DNA of 64,000 nt from an uncultured Cohaesibacter sp. (GTDB lineage Bacteria; Pseudomonadota; Alphaproteobacteria; Rhizobiales; Cohaesibacteraceae), in contig NZ_OY762905.1 in assembly GCF_963666525.1 (NCBI RefSeq), positions 1,687,001 to 1,751,000 on the forward strand, written 5' to 3'. The position numbers were made by a program, and so were the translations under genes. Under the pieces are notes generated by a model, which ran no database searches, had not been told where the DNA came from, and worked only from the letters and a program-made list of their open reading frames with translations. Of this stretch, positions 25,426-33,183 are shown in pieces (positions within the stretch are counted from its first letter, which is position 1; the number at the start of each line of letters is the position of its first letter).

Positions 25426-26160
25426 ATGAGTAGCCCAAAGGTGGATTTGGCGATTTCCCTGGTTCAGAACCTGATTCGATCCGGTGAAATCAAGCCAGGG
25501 GACCGACTGCCGAACGAGACAGAATTCTCAGCCCAGCTCGGTGTTTCGCGCAACTCTCTCAGAGAAGCCGTTCGAGCCATGAGCGCGATGAAGATTCTTG
25601 AAGCCCGTCAAGGCGATGGAACCTATGTCTCCGGGCTGGACCCGACCCAGATGATCGAAACCCTGCGTTTCGCGGTCGATGTCTCGGGGCCGGAAGCGGT
25701 GCTCTGGTTCCTTGAAATCCGTATTCTGATGGAGCTGCACACCACGGCCATTGCCGCCGCCCGGCGCACCAAGGCCGATCTCGACCGCCTCAAGAAATGC
25801 CATCAGGCGATGGTCAAGGCCGAAGACACGGATACCCTGCTCAAGAAGGACTCCGAGTTCCATCACATCATCGCGGAAACGACCAAGAACCCGATCATGG
25901 CGTCCCTGCTCAATGTGGTCTCCGCCCCTGCCCTGCGCGCCCGTATCTGGCGCAACCGGTTGACCGAGAGTGCCACCAACAACCTGCGTATCGAACACGA
26001 AGCCGTGCTCAATTGCATCGAGGCTCAGGATGTCGAGGGCGCAAAATACGCCATGTATGCCCATGTTTCCGGCGTGCAGAGCTGGGTCAGAAACAACCCC
26101 GACTTCTTCTCGAAGAATGGCGAAGACGAGACCGATGCGGACCAAGATTCCGCCCGGTGA
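25426..26160 (+). CDS. GntR-family regulator, FadR/FCD subfamily (uronate regulator candidate)
   Basis: This is a 244-residue regulator starting at ATG 25426 (AAGGTG upstream), where the homologous part begins; the frame is open for another 89 codons upstream, but that stretch is promoter DNA. The winged helix-turn-helix (about 8-72) reads G-D-R-L-P-N-E-T-E-F-S-A-Q-L-G-V-S-R-N-S-L-R-E-A-V-R-A. The FCD effector domain (about 85-225) contains E-I-R-I-L-M-E and D-S-E-F-H-H-I-I-A, with the usual metal-binding Asp and His. Its own promoter, TRAP C and uxaA share a palindrome, so it likely controls these galactonate/galacturonate genes as ExuR/UxuR do elsewhere. Confidence 0.92.
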   Translation: MSSPKVDLAISLVQNLIRSGEIKPGDRLPNETEFSAQLGVSRNSLREAVRAMSAMKILEARQGDGTYVSGLDPTQMIETLRFAVDVSGPEAVLWFLEIRILMELHTTAIAAARRTKADLDRLKKCHQAMVKAEDTDTLLKKDSEFHHIIAETTKNPIMASLLNVVSAPALRARIWRNRLTESATNNLRIEHEAVLNCIEAQDVEGAKYAMYAHVSGVQSWVRNNPDFFSKNGEDETDADQDSAR

Positions 26161-26264
26161 AGTGAGGCGGCAGGCATCGCCGGCGCTTGATACTTCTTTC
26201 CGCTCGCGCTTCGAGACTTGAAAGTCTGTCCAGACGGACATTTCAAACAGCAGGAACAGACATG

Positions 26265-26299
26265 AAAAAAGCCCCGCGGATCGCTCCACGGGGCTTTTT
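26265..26299. terminator. Bidirectional terminator between gntR and TRAP C
   Basis: Arms AAAAAGCCCCG and CGGGGCTTTTT pair around a 12-base loop, giving a T-run in both directions. It serves the converging gntR and dctM genes. Confidence 0.92.
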
Positions 26300-26318
26300 G
26301 ATTGGTCCGTTCCGGAGC

Positions 26319-27602
26319 CTACTGGCTCAGGTGCGGCAGCAGCAGGGAAATCTCCGGAATGAAGATCACCAGACCGAGCGCAATGAACAGGGCGATGTAG
26401 AAAGGCACCGCAGCCTTGGTAAAGCGCATCACGTCCACATTGGCGAGCTGCGAGACGACCAGCATCACCGTACCAACCGGCGGCGTCAGCGTGCCAATGG
26501 ACATGTTGAGGATCATGATGATGCCGAAATGCACCGGATCGATCCCCATGCTCATCAGGGTCGGCTTGAGCAGCGGCACCAGAATGATCATCAGCGCCGT
26601 TCCTTCGATCAGCATGCCGAAGAAGATCAGGGCAATGTTGAGCGTGATGAGGAACAGATACTTGTTGGTGGTGAAGTGGGTGATCATCTCGGCGAAAGCC
26701 AGACCGGCCTTTTCGTTCGAGAAGATCCAGCCAAGAGCACCACTGGCCATGATGATCAGCAGCACGGATGCCGTGGATTTGCCAGCAGAGTAGACCGAGT
26801 TGAGAATGTCACCAAAAGTCATCGTGCGGTGCAACAGGGTACCGATCAGGATGATGGCGAGCACAGCGACAGCACCGGCTTCCGTTGGCGTGAAGATGCC
26901 AAGACGGATACCGCCAATGATGACGATGATCAGCAGGAAGGCTGGCCAGGAGCGCAGCAGCGTAACGCCGGCTTCGCGTGGGGTCGGACGCTTCATGCTC
27001 TTTGGCAGATAACCGCGCTTGACCGAAACCAGATAGGCGGTGACCATCAGCAGGAAGGCGCAGAGCAGGCCGGGAATGATACCTGCCATGAACATGGAGG
27101 CAACGGAAACGTCGGCGATCAGCGCGTAGATGATCAGCGCAATTCCGGGAGGAATGATTGGCGTGATCAGGGAACCTGCCGCGGTCACAGCAGCAGAGAA
27201 GCCACGGTCATAGCCATGACGTTCCATTTCCGGAACCATCATGCGGGTCAGCATGGCGCTGTCGGCAAGGTTCGACGCGGAAAGACCGCCCAGAAGGCTC
27301 GATACCAGAATGTTGGTCAGGGCAAGACCACCACGAATCCGGCCAACCAGCAGCAACGCAACATCGATGATACGTTCTGCAACCCCGGAGTGGGCCATCA
27401 GCGTACCAAGCATGACGAAGAACGGAATGGCCAGCAGGGACGTGTTCAGCGCCGGCGCAATGAAACGCTGGATGGCAATTTCAGGCGGCGTGAAGGAGAA
27501 AAAGGTGAAGTAGCAGAGAACGGCCAAAAGGATGCCGAGATAGAGGCGCATGTTGAGGGCGAAGGCCAACAACATGAGAGGGATGATCCACAGCCAGGTC
27601 AT
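26319..27602 (-). CDS. dctM: TRAP transporter large permease (DctM), system C
   Basis: This 427-residue DctM family protein has about 12 spans. Family blocks include N-T-S-L-L-A-I-P-F-F-V-M-L-G near residue 55, L-G-G-L-S-A-S-N-L-A-D-S-A near residue 105, and I-T-P-I-I-P-P-G near residue 145, with the mirrored L-T-P-P-V-G in the second half. The ATG overlaps the dctQ stop codon by four bases (ATGA). It is the translocator for the substrate of system C, which by its shared operator with uxaA is probably galacturonate, galactonate or a related acid. Confidence 0.95.
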   Translation of the reverse strand: MTWLWIIPLMLLAFALNMRLYLGILLAVLCYFTFFSFTPPEIAIQRFIAPALNTSLLAIPFFVMLGTLMAHSGVAERIIDVALLLVGRIRGGLALTNILVSSLLGGLSASNLADSAMLTRMMVPEMERHGYDRGFSAAVTAAGSLITPIIPPGIALIIYALIADVSVASMFMAGIIPGLLCAFLLMVTAYLVSVKRGYLPKSMKRPTPREAGVTLLRSWPAFLLIIVIIGGIRLGIFTPTEAGAVAVLAIILIGTLLHRTMTFGDILNSVYSAGKSTASVLLIIMASGALGWIFSNEKAGLAFAEMITHFTTNKYLFLITLNIALIFFGMLIEGTALMIILVPLLKPTLMSMGIDPVHFGIIMILNMSIGTLTPPVGTVMLVVSQLANVDVMRFTKAAVPFYIALFIALGLVIFIPEISLLLPHLSQ

Positions 27603-28087
27603 GCTGCTTCTCCTTCGTTGTTATGTTCTTGTTGGTCCAGTCCACGGATTTTCTTGACCATGTTGATGGCAACGAAGACCGCTGCACCGACCATGCCAAC
27701 CGGCACGGCAATATCGATCCAGTACCAGGAGATCTTCAGAACGCCCGTCAGTTTGAATGCAACACGGTTGGCAAGGCTATTGCCCAGAAAGGCGATATAG
27801 AGCAGCAGTCCGATCGAGATCAGCGAAACAGCGATCGAGCAGATCAGACGGGTCTTCTCACCCATCAGTTCGGTCAGGAATGCGATAGAAAGGTTCTCGC
27901 CATCCCGCTCGGCGCACATTGCTCCGACCATGACAACCCAGATCATGGCAAGGCCGGACGTTTCTTCCATCCACAAAATGGGATCTTCCATCCAGTAGCG
28001 CATGAAAACCGAATAGGAAGTTGCCAGGACCAGATAGGCAAGTGGCAGGCCCAGCAGAATCGTGAAGATTCGACGCGTTATAGACAT
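27599..28087 (-). CDS. dctQ: TRAP transporter small permease (DctQ), system C
   Basis: This is a 162-residue membrane protein with four hydrophobic helices and DctQ traits: F-M-R-Y-W...I-L-W-M-E-E-T-S-G-L-A-M-I-W-V-V-M-V-G-A after the first helix, and an E-R-D-G-E-N-L-S loop. It pairs with DctM, with which it overlaps by four bases, and follows dctP after a hairpin-containing gap. Confidence 0.93.
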   Translation of the reverse strand: MSITRRIFTILLGLPLAYLVLATSYSVFMRYWMEDPILWMEETSGLAMIWVVMVGAMCAERDGENLSIAFLTELMGEKTRLICSIAVSLISIGLLLYIAFLGNSLANRVAFKLTGVLKISWYWIDIAVPVGMVGAAVFVAINMVKKIRGLDQQEHNNEGEAA

Positions 28088-28119
28088 TTGAATTCCGTTT
28101 CAAGTCAAGGCGTTGAAAG

Positions 28120-28146
28120 TGCCTGCCGCAGGGACTGCGACAGGCA
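28120..28146 (-). other. RNA hairpin between dctP and dctQ (system C)
   Basis: Arms 28120-28130 and 28136-28146 form an 11-bp stem. Ten pairs are Watson-Crick, and the eleventh (28126/28140) pairs only as U-G in the minus-strand transcript, consistent with selection at the RNA level. The tail is CTTTC rather than a long T-run. Confidence 0.6.
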
Positions 28147-28164
28147 GAGGCATTATATCGGAAC

Positions 28165-29139
28165 TTACTTCAGCTGTTCCTGGATTTTGTCGTAAAGACC
28201 TTCGCTCCACTCTGGGAACTGAGAGTAGACAGCCATTGCCTTTTCACGGAACGGAGCCACTTCAGGATAGATCACTTCCACACCGGCTTCCTTGAACTTC
28301 GCAATGAAGTCTGCTTCGCTTTCAGCGGCCAGCTGCTGGCTGTAGACGCCAGCGTCGTAAGCGGTCTGATGGATCAGTTCCAGATCTTTCGGATCAAGGG
28401 TCTTGAAGAAGGCTTCACCACCGATGAACACGGACGTGTTGGTCAGGTAGTTGATCATGGAAAGATACTTGGCTTCTTCCTGGAACTTTGCACCGTAGAT
28501 AACGGCAAGCGGGTTCTCGACGCCATCGATGATACCCTGGGAAAGAGCCGTGTATGCTTCACCAAGCGGCATCGGGGTCGGCGTACCGCCCATGGCTTCG
28601 ATAGCCTTGATCTGCATCACGTTGTTCGGGGTACGGATCTTCAGGCCCTTCAGGTCTTCAGGGGTGCGAACCGGTTTGTTGGCGATCAGCTCACGAACAC
28701 CATAGAGGTAGTTCTTCATGACCAGATGAACGCCTTTTTCGTTCAGTTCCTTTTCCTTTTCCTTGAACCAGTCGCTCTCGTAGATAGCGAAGAGCTTTGC
28801 CGGATCTTCGGTCAGGTAAGGGCCAAACAGAATGCCAAGGTCTGGCACGAAGTCAGCAAGGAAGCCGACGTCACTGATGGTGATGACGTTGGAACCGAAC
28901 ATGGCCTGTTCGGTCACGTCCTGCTTGGAACCCAGCTGCGAGCTAGGATACAGCTCAAGCTTGATGGTTCCGTTGCTTTTTGCTTCGAGATCTTTGGCCC
29001 ATTTGTTGACTACGATGTCAAGCGGTTCGCCCGGGTTGTTTTCGTAGGCAACCTTGATCGTCACGTCAGCCCAAGCAGCGCCAACCATAGTCGTCAAAGC
29101 CACTGCGGCCGCCAAAGAGTATTTAAGCAGAGTTTTCAT
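28165..29139 (-). CDS. dctP: TRAP transporter substrate-binding protein (DctP), system C
   Basis: This is a 324-residue periplasmic binding protein. Its signal peptide (MKTLLKYSLAAAVALTT...) ends near A-W-A at about residue 25. The start ATG 29139 follows GGGAGG; an upstream in-frame start would add a non-homologous tail. The mature part has Y-E-N-N-P-G-E-P-L, Q-L-G-S-K-Q, and the R-T-P-N-N-V-M-Q segment containing the usual carboxylate-binding Arg. It heads the P-Q-M operon, whose promoter carries the candidate GntR site. Confidence 0.95.
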   Translation of the reverse strand: MKTLLKYSLAAAVALTTMVGAAWADVTIKVAYENNPGEPLDIVVNKWAKDLEAKSNGTIKLELYPSSQLGSKQDVTEQAMFGSNVITISDVGFLADFVPDLGILFGPYLTEDPAKLFAIYESDWFKEKEKELNEKGVHLVMKNYLYGVRELIANKPVRTPEDLKGLKIRTPNNVMQIKAIEAMGGTPTPMPLGEAYTALSQGIIDGVENPLAVIYGAKFQEEAKYLSMINYLTNTSVFIGGEAFFKTLDPKDLELIHQTAYDAGVYSQQLAAESEADFIAKFKEAGVEVIYPEVAPFREKAMAVYSQFPEWSEGLYDKIQEQLK

Positions 29140-29227
29140 AATCCCTCCCATGTATGGATCTTGAAACCAATAAGGCCCGTCTATGCATGTCTTGCAAAGG
29201 ATATGGGGGCGAGCCTCCAACCCTCCA

Positions 29228-29267
29228 TTTCATCCCATGATTGACATAAATTGCGCAAGAATGTCAA
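29228..29267. promoter_or_regulatory. Candidate operators upstream of TRAP C dctP
   Basis: TTTCAT-CCC-ATGATT (29228-29242) is a near-perfect palindrome with the same core as the gntR and uxaA sites. It touches a second dyad, TTGACAT (29241-29247) with ATGTCAA (29261-29267), centred on TTGCGCAA (29251-29258). The TTGACA read on the minus strand (29267-29262) may also serve as a -35 element. Confidence 0.55.
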
Positions 29268-29457
29268 CTTGAATTCCCATTTAATCTGCATGTTTTCCGA
29301 TATACATCCTATGTTTTGCCGATTTGGTAAAAATCTCACGCAAAAGGCCATGTCAGGGAAAAACACACGAACCAACAGCTCGGTTTCGGGAAAAAGTTGC
29401 CCGCAATTTCTGCTTATAAAACTCCGGAAACACGTCTCACAACGAGCAAAAGAAAGA

Positions 29458-29484
29458 AGCCCGAAACGTTTCAAACTTCGGGCT
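29458..29484 (-). terminator. Terminator of the uxaA-uxaB operon
   Basis: AGCCCGAA (29458-29465) pairs with TTCGGGCT (29477-29484); on the minus strand the stem is followed by TCTTTCTTTT. It lies 77 bases after the uxaB stop codon, so TRAP C is a separate transcription unit. Confidence 0.8.
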
Positions 29485-29560
29485 CCTCAAAATTGACAAG
29501 AATGATGGCAAGCCCTGCCTGACATCATCGAATTTCACAGCCCAAATGGCAGTGTCCCGC

Positions 29561-31021
29561 TTACGCGTTGACCCATTTTGTGAGGTCGTCCAGCGCGAAC
29601 GAACCCTTGGTCAGGAATTCATAGGCGTCGGCCACGGCGGCAACGAGGGTGTCTGATGCAAGGGACTTGCCCCAGATGCTCTCTTCGGCGAGATAGGCCT
29701 TGACCATCGCGGCAACGCCATCGCTGTCCTTCAGTGCACCGATCCTTGCCATGGTCGCAATCACGTCCTCGGCATCACGCGGCGGCAGCTCGGCACTGCC
29801 CGCAAAGGCACCGGTGTAGAAGGCAAGCCAGGCGGCCAGCGACAGGCTCATGCAACGCGGTGCCTTGCCGGTAGCAGCCATCGCGCTCTCGAAACGCGGC
29901 AGGTTGCGGGTGTGGAACTTGGCCAGACCGTTGAGCGAGATGTCGTACCAGCGATGCACGATGAACGGATTGGCAAAGCGGCGCAGAACCTCGGCACTGA
30001 ACTCGTTGAGCTCTTCGCGTGGCAGCGACAGATAGGGGATGATTTCCGTTTCCAGCATGGTGTTGAGGAAGCCGCGAGCCGCCTCGTTATCCATCGCCTC
30101 TTTCACGGAAACCGTACCGGACAGCAGCGCCAGCGGGCAAAGGCCGGTGTGTGCACCGTTGAGGATCGCCACCTTGCGTTCCTTGTAGCCGTCAGCGTTG
30201 GGAACGATCACCGTACCGGCATCCTTTTCTGCCATCGGCAGGCACAGATCTGGCTTGCCTTCCCGCTGTTCGATGACAAGGAAGTGGAACAGCTCGCCGG
30301 TCACCATCAGTGGATCGAGATAGCCCAGTTCCTTCTCGATGTCGGCGGCCTCGTCGCGCGGATAGCCCGGCACGATGCGATCAACCAGCGTGTTGTAGAA
30401 GGCGTTCTTCGTCTCCAGCCAGGTGATGAACTCGGCCCCGAGATTCCAGTCCTCAGCATGCTTGTGAACGCATTTTTCCAGCTCGTCAGCATTGTGATCG
30501 ATCAACTCGCACGGCAGGAAGTGGAAGCCGGGGGCTTCGCTCTTGCCGCAGGAATTGAAGCGCTCGAGCAGCAGACGGGTTACCTTGGCCGGATAGGAAG
30601 CCGGAGGGGTGTCGGTTGCCTTGCAGTCGGCATTGTAGACAATACCGGCTTCGGTGGTGTTGGAGATGAAGGCAACAAAATCGGTGTTGCGGGCCAGAGC
30701 AAGAACCTCGTCCCACTGCTTGACCGCATTGAGCTCGCGACGCACGGCAGAAATCAGGCGGGCATCGGAAACAGCCTCGCCATCCGGGCCAACGCCACGG
30801 GACAGCACCGTATAGACACCATCGCTGTCATTGAGCGAAATCGGCACGCCGCCATCGATCGGGCGCACGATGACCACGCCATAGTCGGACCCGCAGTCTT
30901 CATTCATACGGTCGATCTTCCAGTCCATGAAGGCCCTGAGGAAGTTGCCTTCACCAAACTGGATGATGCGTTCGGTCGGACGGGCCCGCCCGCCAAGATT
31001 GCTCTCATTCACGCGTTGCAT
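29561..31021 (-). CDS. uxaB: Altronate oxidoreductase (tagaturonate reductase)
   Basis: UxaB reduces D-tagaturonate to D-altronate with NADH. The 486-residue length matches the E. coli enzyme (483), and the characteristic blocks are present in order: E-R-I-I-Q-F-G-E-G-N-F-L-R-A-F, S-N-T-T-E-A-G-I, P-C-E-L-I-D-H-N, D-R-I-V-P-G-Y-P-R-D-E, and K-E-R-K-V-A-I-L-N-G-A-H-T of the mannitol/altronate dehydrogenase family. ATG 31021 follows AAGGA; upstream in-frame codons are non-homologous. It is downstream of uxaA on one transcript, with 147 bases between them. Its substrate could come from galacturonate (UxaC, not seen here) or L-galactonate (LgoD-like gene). Confidence 0.96.
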   Translation of the reverse strand: MQRVNESNLGGRARPTERIIQFGEGNFLRAFMDWKIDRMNEDCGSDYGVVIVRPIDGGVPISLNDSDGVYTVLSRGVGPDGEAVSDARLISAVRRELNAVKQWDEVLALARNTDFVAFISNTTEAGIVYNADCKATDTPPASYPAKVTRLLLERFNSCGKSEAPGFHFLPCELIDHNADELEKCVHKHAEDWNLGAEFITWLETKNAFYNTLVDRIVPGYPRDEAADIEKELGYLDPLMVTGELFHFLVIEQREGKPDLCLPMAEKDAGTVIVPNADGYKERKVAILNGAHTGLCPLALLSGTVSVKEAMDNEAARGFLNTMLETEIIPYLSLPREELNEFSAEVLRRFANPFIVHRWYDISLNGLAKFHTRNLPRFESAMAATGKAPRCMSLSLAAWLAFYTGAFAGSAELPPRDAEDVIATMARIGALKDSDGVAAMVKAYLAEESIWGKSLASDTLVAAVADAYEFLTKGSFALDDLTKWVNA

Positions 31022-31168
31022 AATCGCTATCCTTGTAAAACCTGTATTTGATAATCTTTCCGGAAGCCGGAAGGCGCGGCACATGAAAGGCCGCGTCGCA
31101 TGATCCGGGGCTGATGGCGCGGAGATCACCTCACCGCGCCGACTGATCAGACCCAGCAAGCGCGGTAA

Positions 31169-32707
31169 TTACATCACCGCACCGATGTGCCATGGAATGA
31201 ACTCGTTGTTGCCAAGTCCCAGCTCTTCCGACTTGGTCTTCTCGCCAGAGGCAACCTTCAGGATGAGCTCGAGAATTTCGGCACCCTTGTCTTCGAGGCT
31301 GACGCCTGCCGACAGAATGTCACCACAGTTGATATCCATGTCATCCGGCATGGTTTCAAACAGCGTGTCATTCGAGGCCACCTTGATGGTCGGAGCCGGC
31401 TTGGAGCCATAGGCAGAACCGCGACCGGTGGTGAAGATGATCATGTGAGCGCCGCCAGCAATCTGGCCCGTGCCACAAACAGGATCATAGCCTGGCGTGT
31501 CCATGAAGACGAAGCCATGCTCGGTGACCCGTTCTGCATAGTCATAGACAGCCGTCAGAGGAGCCGAGCCGGACTTGGCGGTTGCGCCGAGGGACTTCTC
31601 CAGAATGGTCGTCAGACCACCGGCCTTGTTGCCCGGGCTGGGGTTGTTGTCGAGGCTACCCTTGTGCATGGCCACATAGTCTTCCCACCAGCGGATCTGG
31701 GAAACCAGCTTGTCGCCGACTTCCTTGCTGGCGGCACGACGCAGCAGCAGCTGTTCAGCCCCGTAGATCTCGGAGGTTTCCGACAGGATGGATGTCGCAC
31801 CAAGCCCAACCAGCAGGTCGGAGGCAACGCCGAGCGCCGGGTTGGCGGTGATGCCGGAGAAACCGTCCGATGCACCGCACTGCAAGGCAATCTTCAGCTC
31901 GGAAGCCGGGATCGGCTCGCGTTGGGCCTTGTTGAGCTCGGGCAGCAGTTCGCGCACCTTGGCCTTGATGGCGTCGATGGTCTTGCGGGTGCCGCCCTCT
32001 TCCTGAATGGTCATGCTATAGAAGCGATCCATCAGACTCTGGCTCGGGTCATCATAATTCTCGCGCATCTTGGCAATCTGCATCACTTCGCAGCCAAGAC
32101 CGATGAACACGGCAGCACCAACGTTCGGATGAGTGGCATGGCCCCAGAGCACCTTATCGAGGATCTCGAAACCAAGGCCCTTGTTGTTCATGCCGCAGCC
32201 GGAGGAATGCGTGAAGATGGCAACACCGTCAACATTCTCGTAGGCGTCGAAGGCGCCTTCGATTTCCAGTTCCTGAGCCGCGCGATGAACCACAGTCGAC
32301 GAGCAGTTCACGGTCGAGCAGAGCCCGACATAGTTGCGGGTACCAAAGGTGCCGTTGGCGCGCTTGTAGCCCATGAAAGTGCGGGCCTCCAGCTTCGGCA
32401 CGGCAGCCAGAGCGGCTTCATAGTCGCAGCCGATCTCGTAGTTCTGGCCATGGTCGGAAAAGGCGCAGTTGTGCGAATGCACATGGTCACCAGCAGCGAT
32501 GGGCTGCGTCGCACGTCCGATGATCTGACCGAACTTGATGATCGCCTCACCCTGCTCGTGCGCCTTGCGCGCAATCTTGTGGCCGGGCATGATGTTGGCT
32601 TCAAGAGCCACGCCAAGCTCTAGCGGGTCTTCACCCTTCTTTGCCCCGTGCGGCAGGATCGCTATCGTGTCGGTTGGGTTCAATACGATCGGTGGACGTT
32701 TAGTCAT
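31169..32707 (-). CDS. uxaA: Altronate dehydratase
   Basis: UxaA removes water from D-altronate to give 2-keto-3-deoxygluconate. The 512-residue protein has the N-terminal SAF-type domain (about 20-100, with G-H-K-I-A and D-H-V-H-S-H-N) and the large iron-dependent dehydratase domain (V-N-C-S-S-T-V-V-H, H-S-S-G-C-G-M-N-N-K-G, L-Q-C-G-A-S-D-G-F-S-G-I-T-A-N-P and G-G-A-H-M-I-I-F-T-T-G-R-G), whose cysteines and histidines bind iron. ATG 32707 follows AAGGACAG. It is the first gene of the uxaA-uxaB operon, reversed relative to the reaction order. Confidence 0.97.
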   Translation of the reverse strand: MTKRPPIVLNPTDTIAILPHGAKKGEDPLELGVALEANIMPGHKIARKAHEQGEAIIKFGQIIGRATQPIAAGDHVHSHNCAFSDHGQNYEIGCDYEAALAAVPKLEARTFMGYKRANGTFGTRNYVGLCSTVNCSSTVVHRAAQELEIEGAFDAYENVDGVAIFTHSSGCGMNNKGLGFEILDKVLWGHATHPNVGAAVFIGLGCEVMQIAKMRENYDDPSQSLMDRFYSMTIQEEGGTRKTIDAIKAKVRELLPELNKAQREPIPASELKIALQCGASDGFSGITANPALGVASDLLVGLGATSILSETSEIYGAEQLLLRRAASKEVGDKLVSQIRWWEDYVAMHKGSLDNNPSPGNKAGGLTTILEKSLGATAKSGSAPLTAVYDYAERVTEHGFVFMDTPGYDPVCGTGQIAGGAHMIIFTTGRGSAYGSKPAPTIKVASNDTLFETMPDDMDINCGDILSAGVSLEDKGAEILELILKVASGEKTKSEELGLGNNEFIPWHIGAVM

Positions 32708-33183
32708 TCTGTCCTTGCCCTTTCTCAAGTCCTTTATCCGGTGCTTCGCGCCGCGTTTCACCCAGCTTCAGAACAGGGGGCATGCATTCACCTGCAGCCG
32801 CAATGACGGCCATTCAGGACAACAACTCACTCCCTCACTGAACAGGCAAGCGCCTGGCACCTTTCAGTCATCCTATGAATATGTATAGAAAACTTAATTT
32901 GTCAACATTATTGGCGATAAGTCACCGATAATTACAAAATACATCCAATGTATTTATTCCCGAATACCACCCTCACCAAACCACAGCAAGCAACAGACCG
33001 CACGTAGAAGCAGCGAAACAAAGGACCGAAAGGCTTGCAGAGCCGACTGATGCGGCCTGCGCCAGAAAGCCGGGCACAAAGGAACTGCGTCAGCCCGCTA
33101 CGAGCGATAGAGCAATCATGGGAGGACTGAGGACCCCACCGGAGCTTTCGAGGATTTTCAGGGAATGTGGCTGGCCCGCCGGA
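32708..33183. promoter_or_regulatory. uxaA promoter region (476 bases, no gene)
   Basis: A minus-strand promoter can be read as TTGACA (32905-32900) and CATATT (32883-32878) with a 16-base spacer. The candidate GntR palindrome TCAT-CCT-ATGA (32868-32878) overlaps the -10 end, and a second dyad, AAATACAT-CCA-ATGTATTT (32937-32955), lies upstream of the -35, fitting a repressor or activator site. The rest (32960-33183) shows nothing I recognise. Confidence 0.6.

Larger units (their letters stand above)
29140..29560. other. 421-base gap: TRAP C promoter and uxaB terminator
   Basis: This gap separates uxaB from TRAP C and contains no gene. The part near dctP holds two dyads (29228-29267) and the part near uxaB a terminator hairpin (29458-29484). 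The intervening AT-rich DNA should hold the TRAP C promoter. Confidence 0.6.

Noticed and set aside
26187-27800. 537-codon open frame on the plus strand opposite TRAP C dctM
   Set aside because: It has the same reversed-membrane-protein composition (Asp/Gln/His rich) and runs through the bidirectional terminator at 26265-26299.
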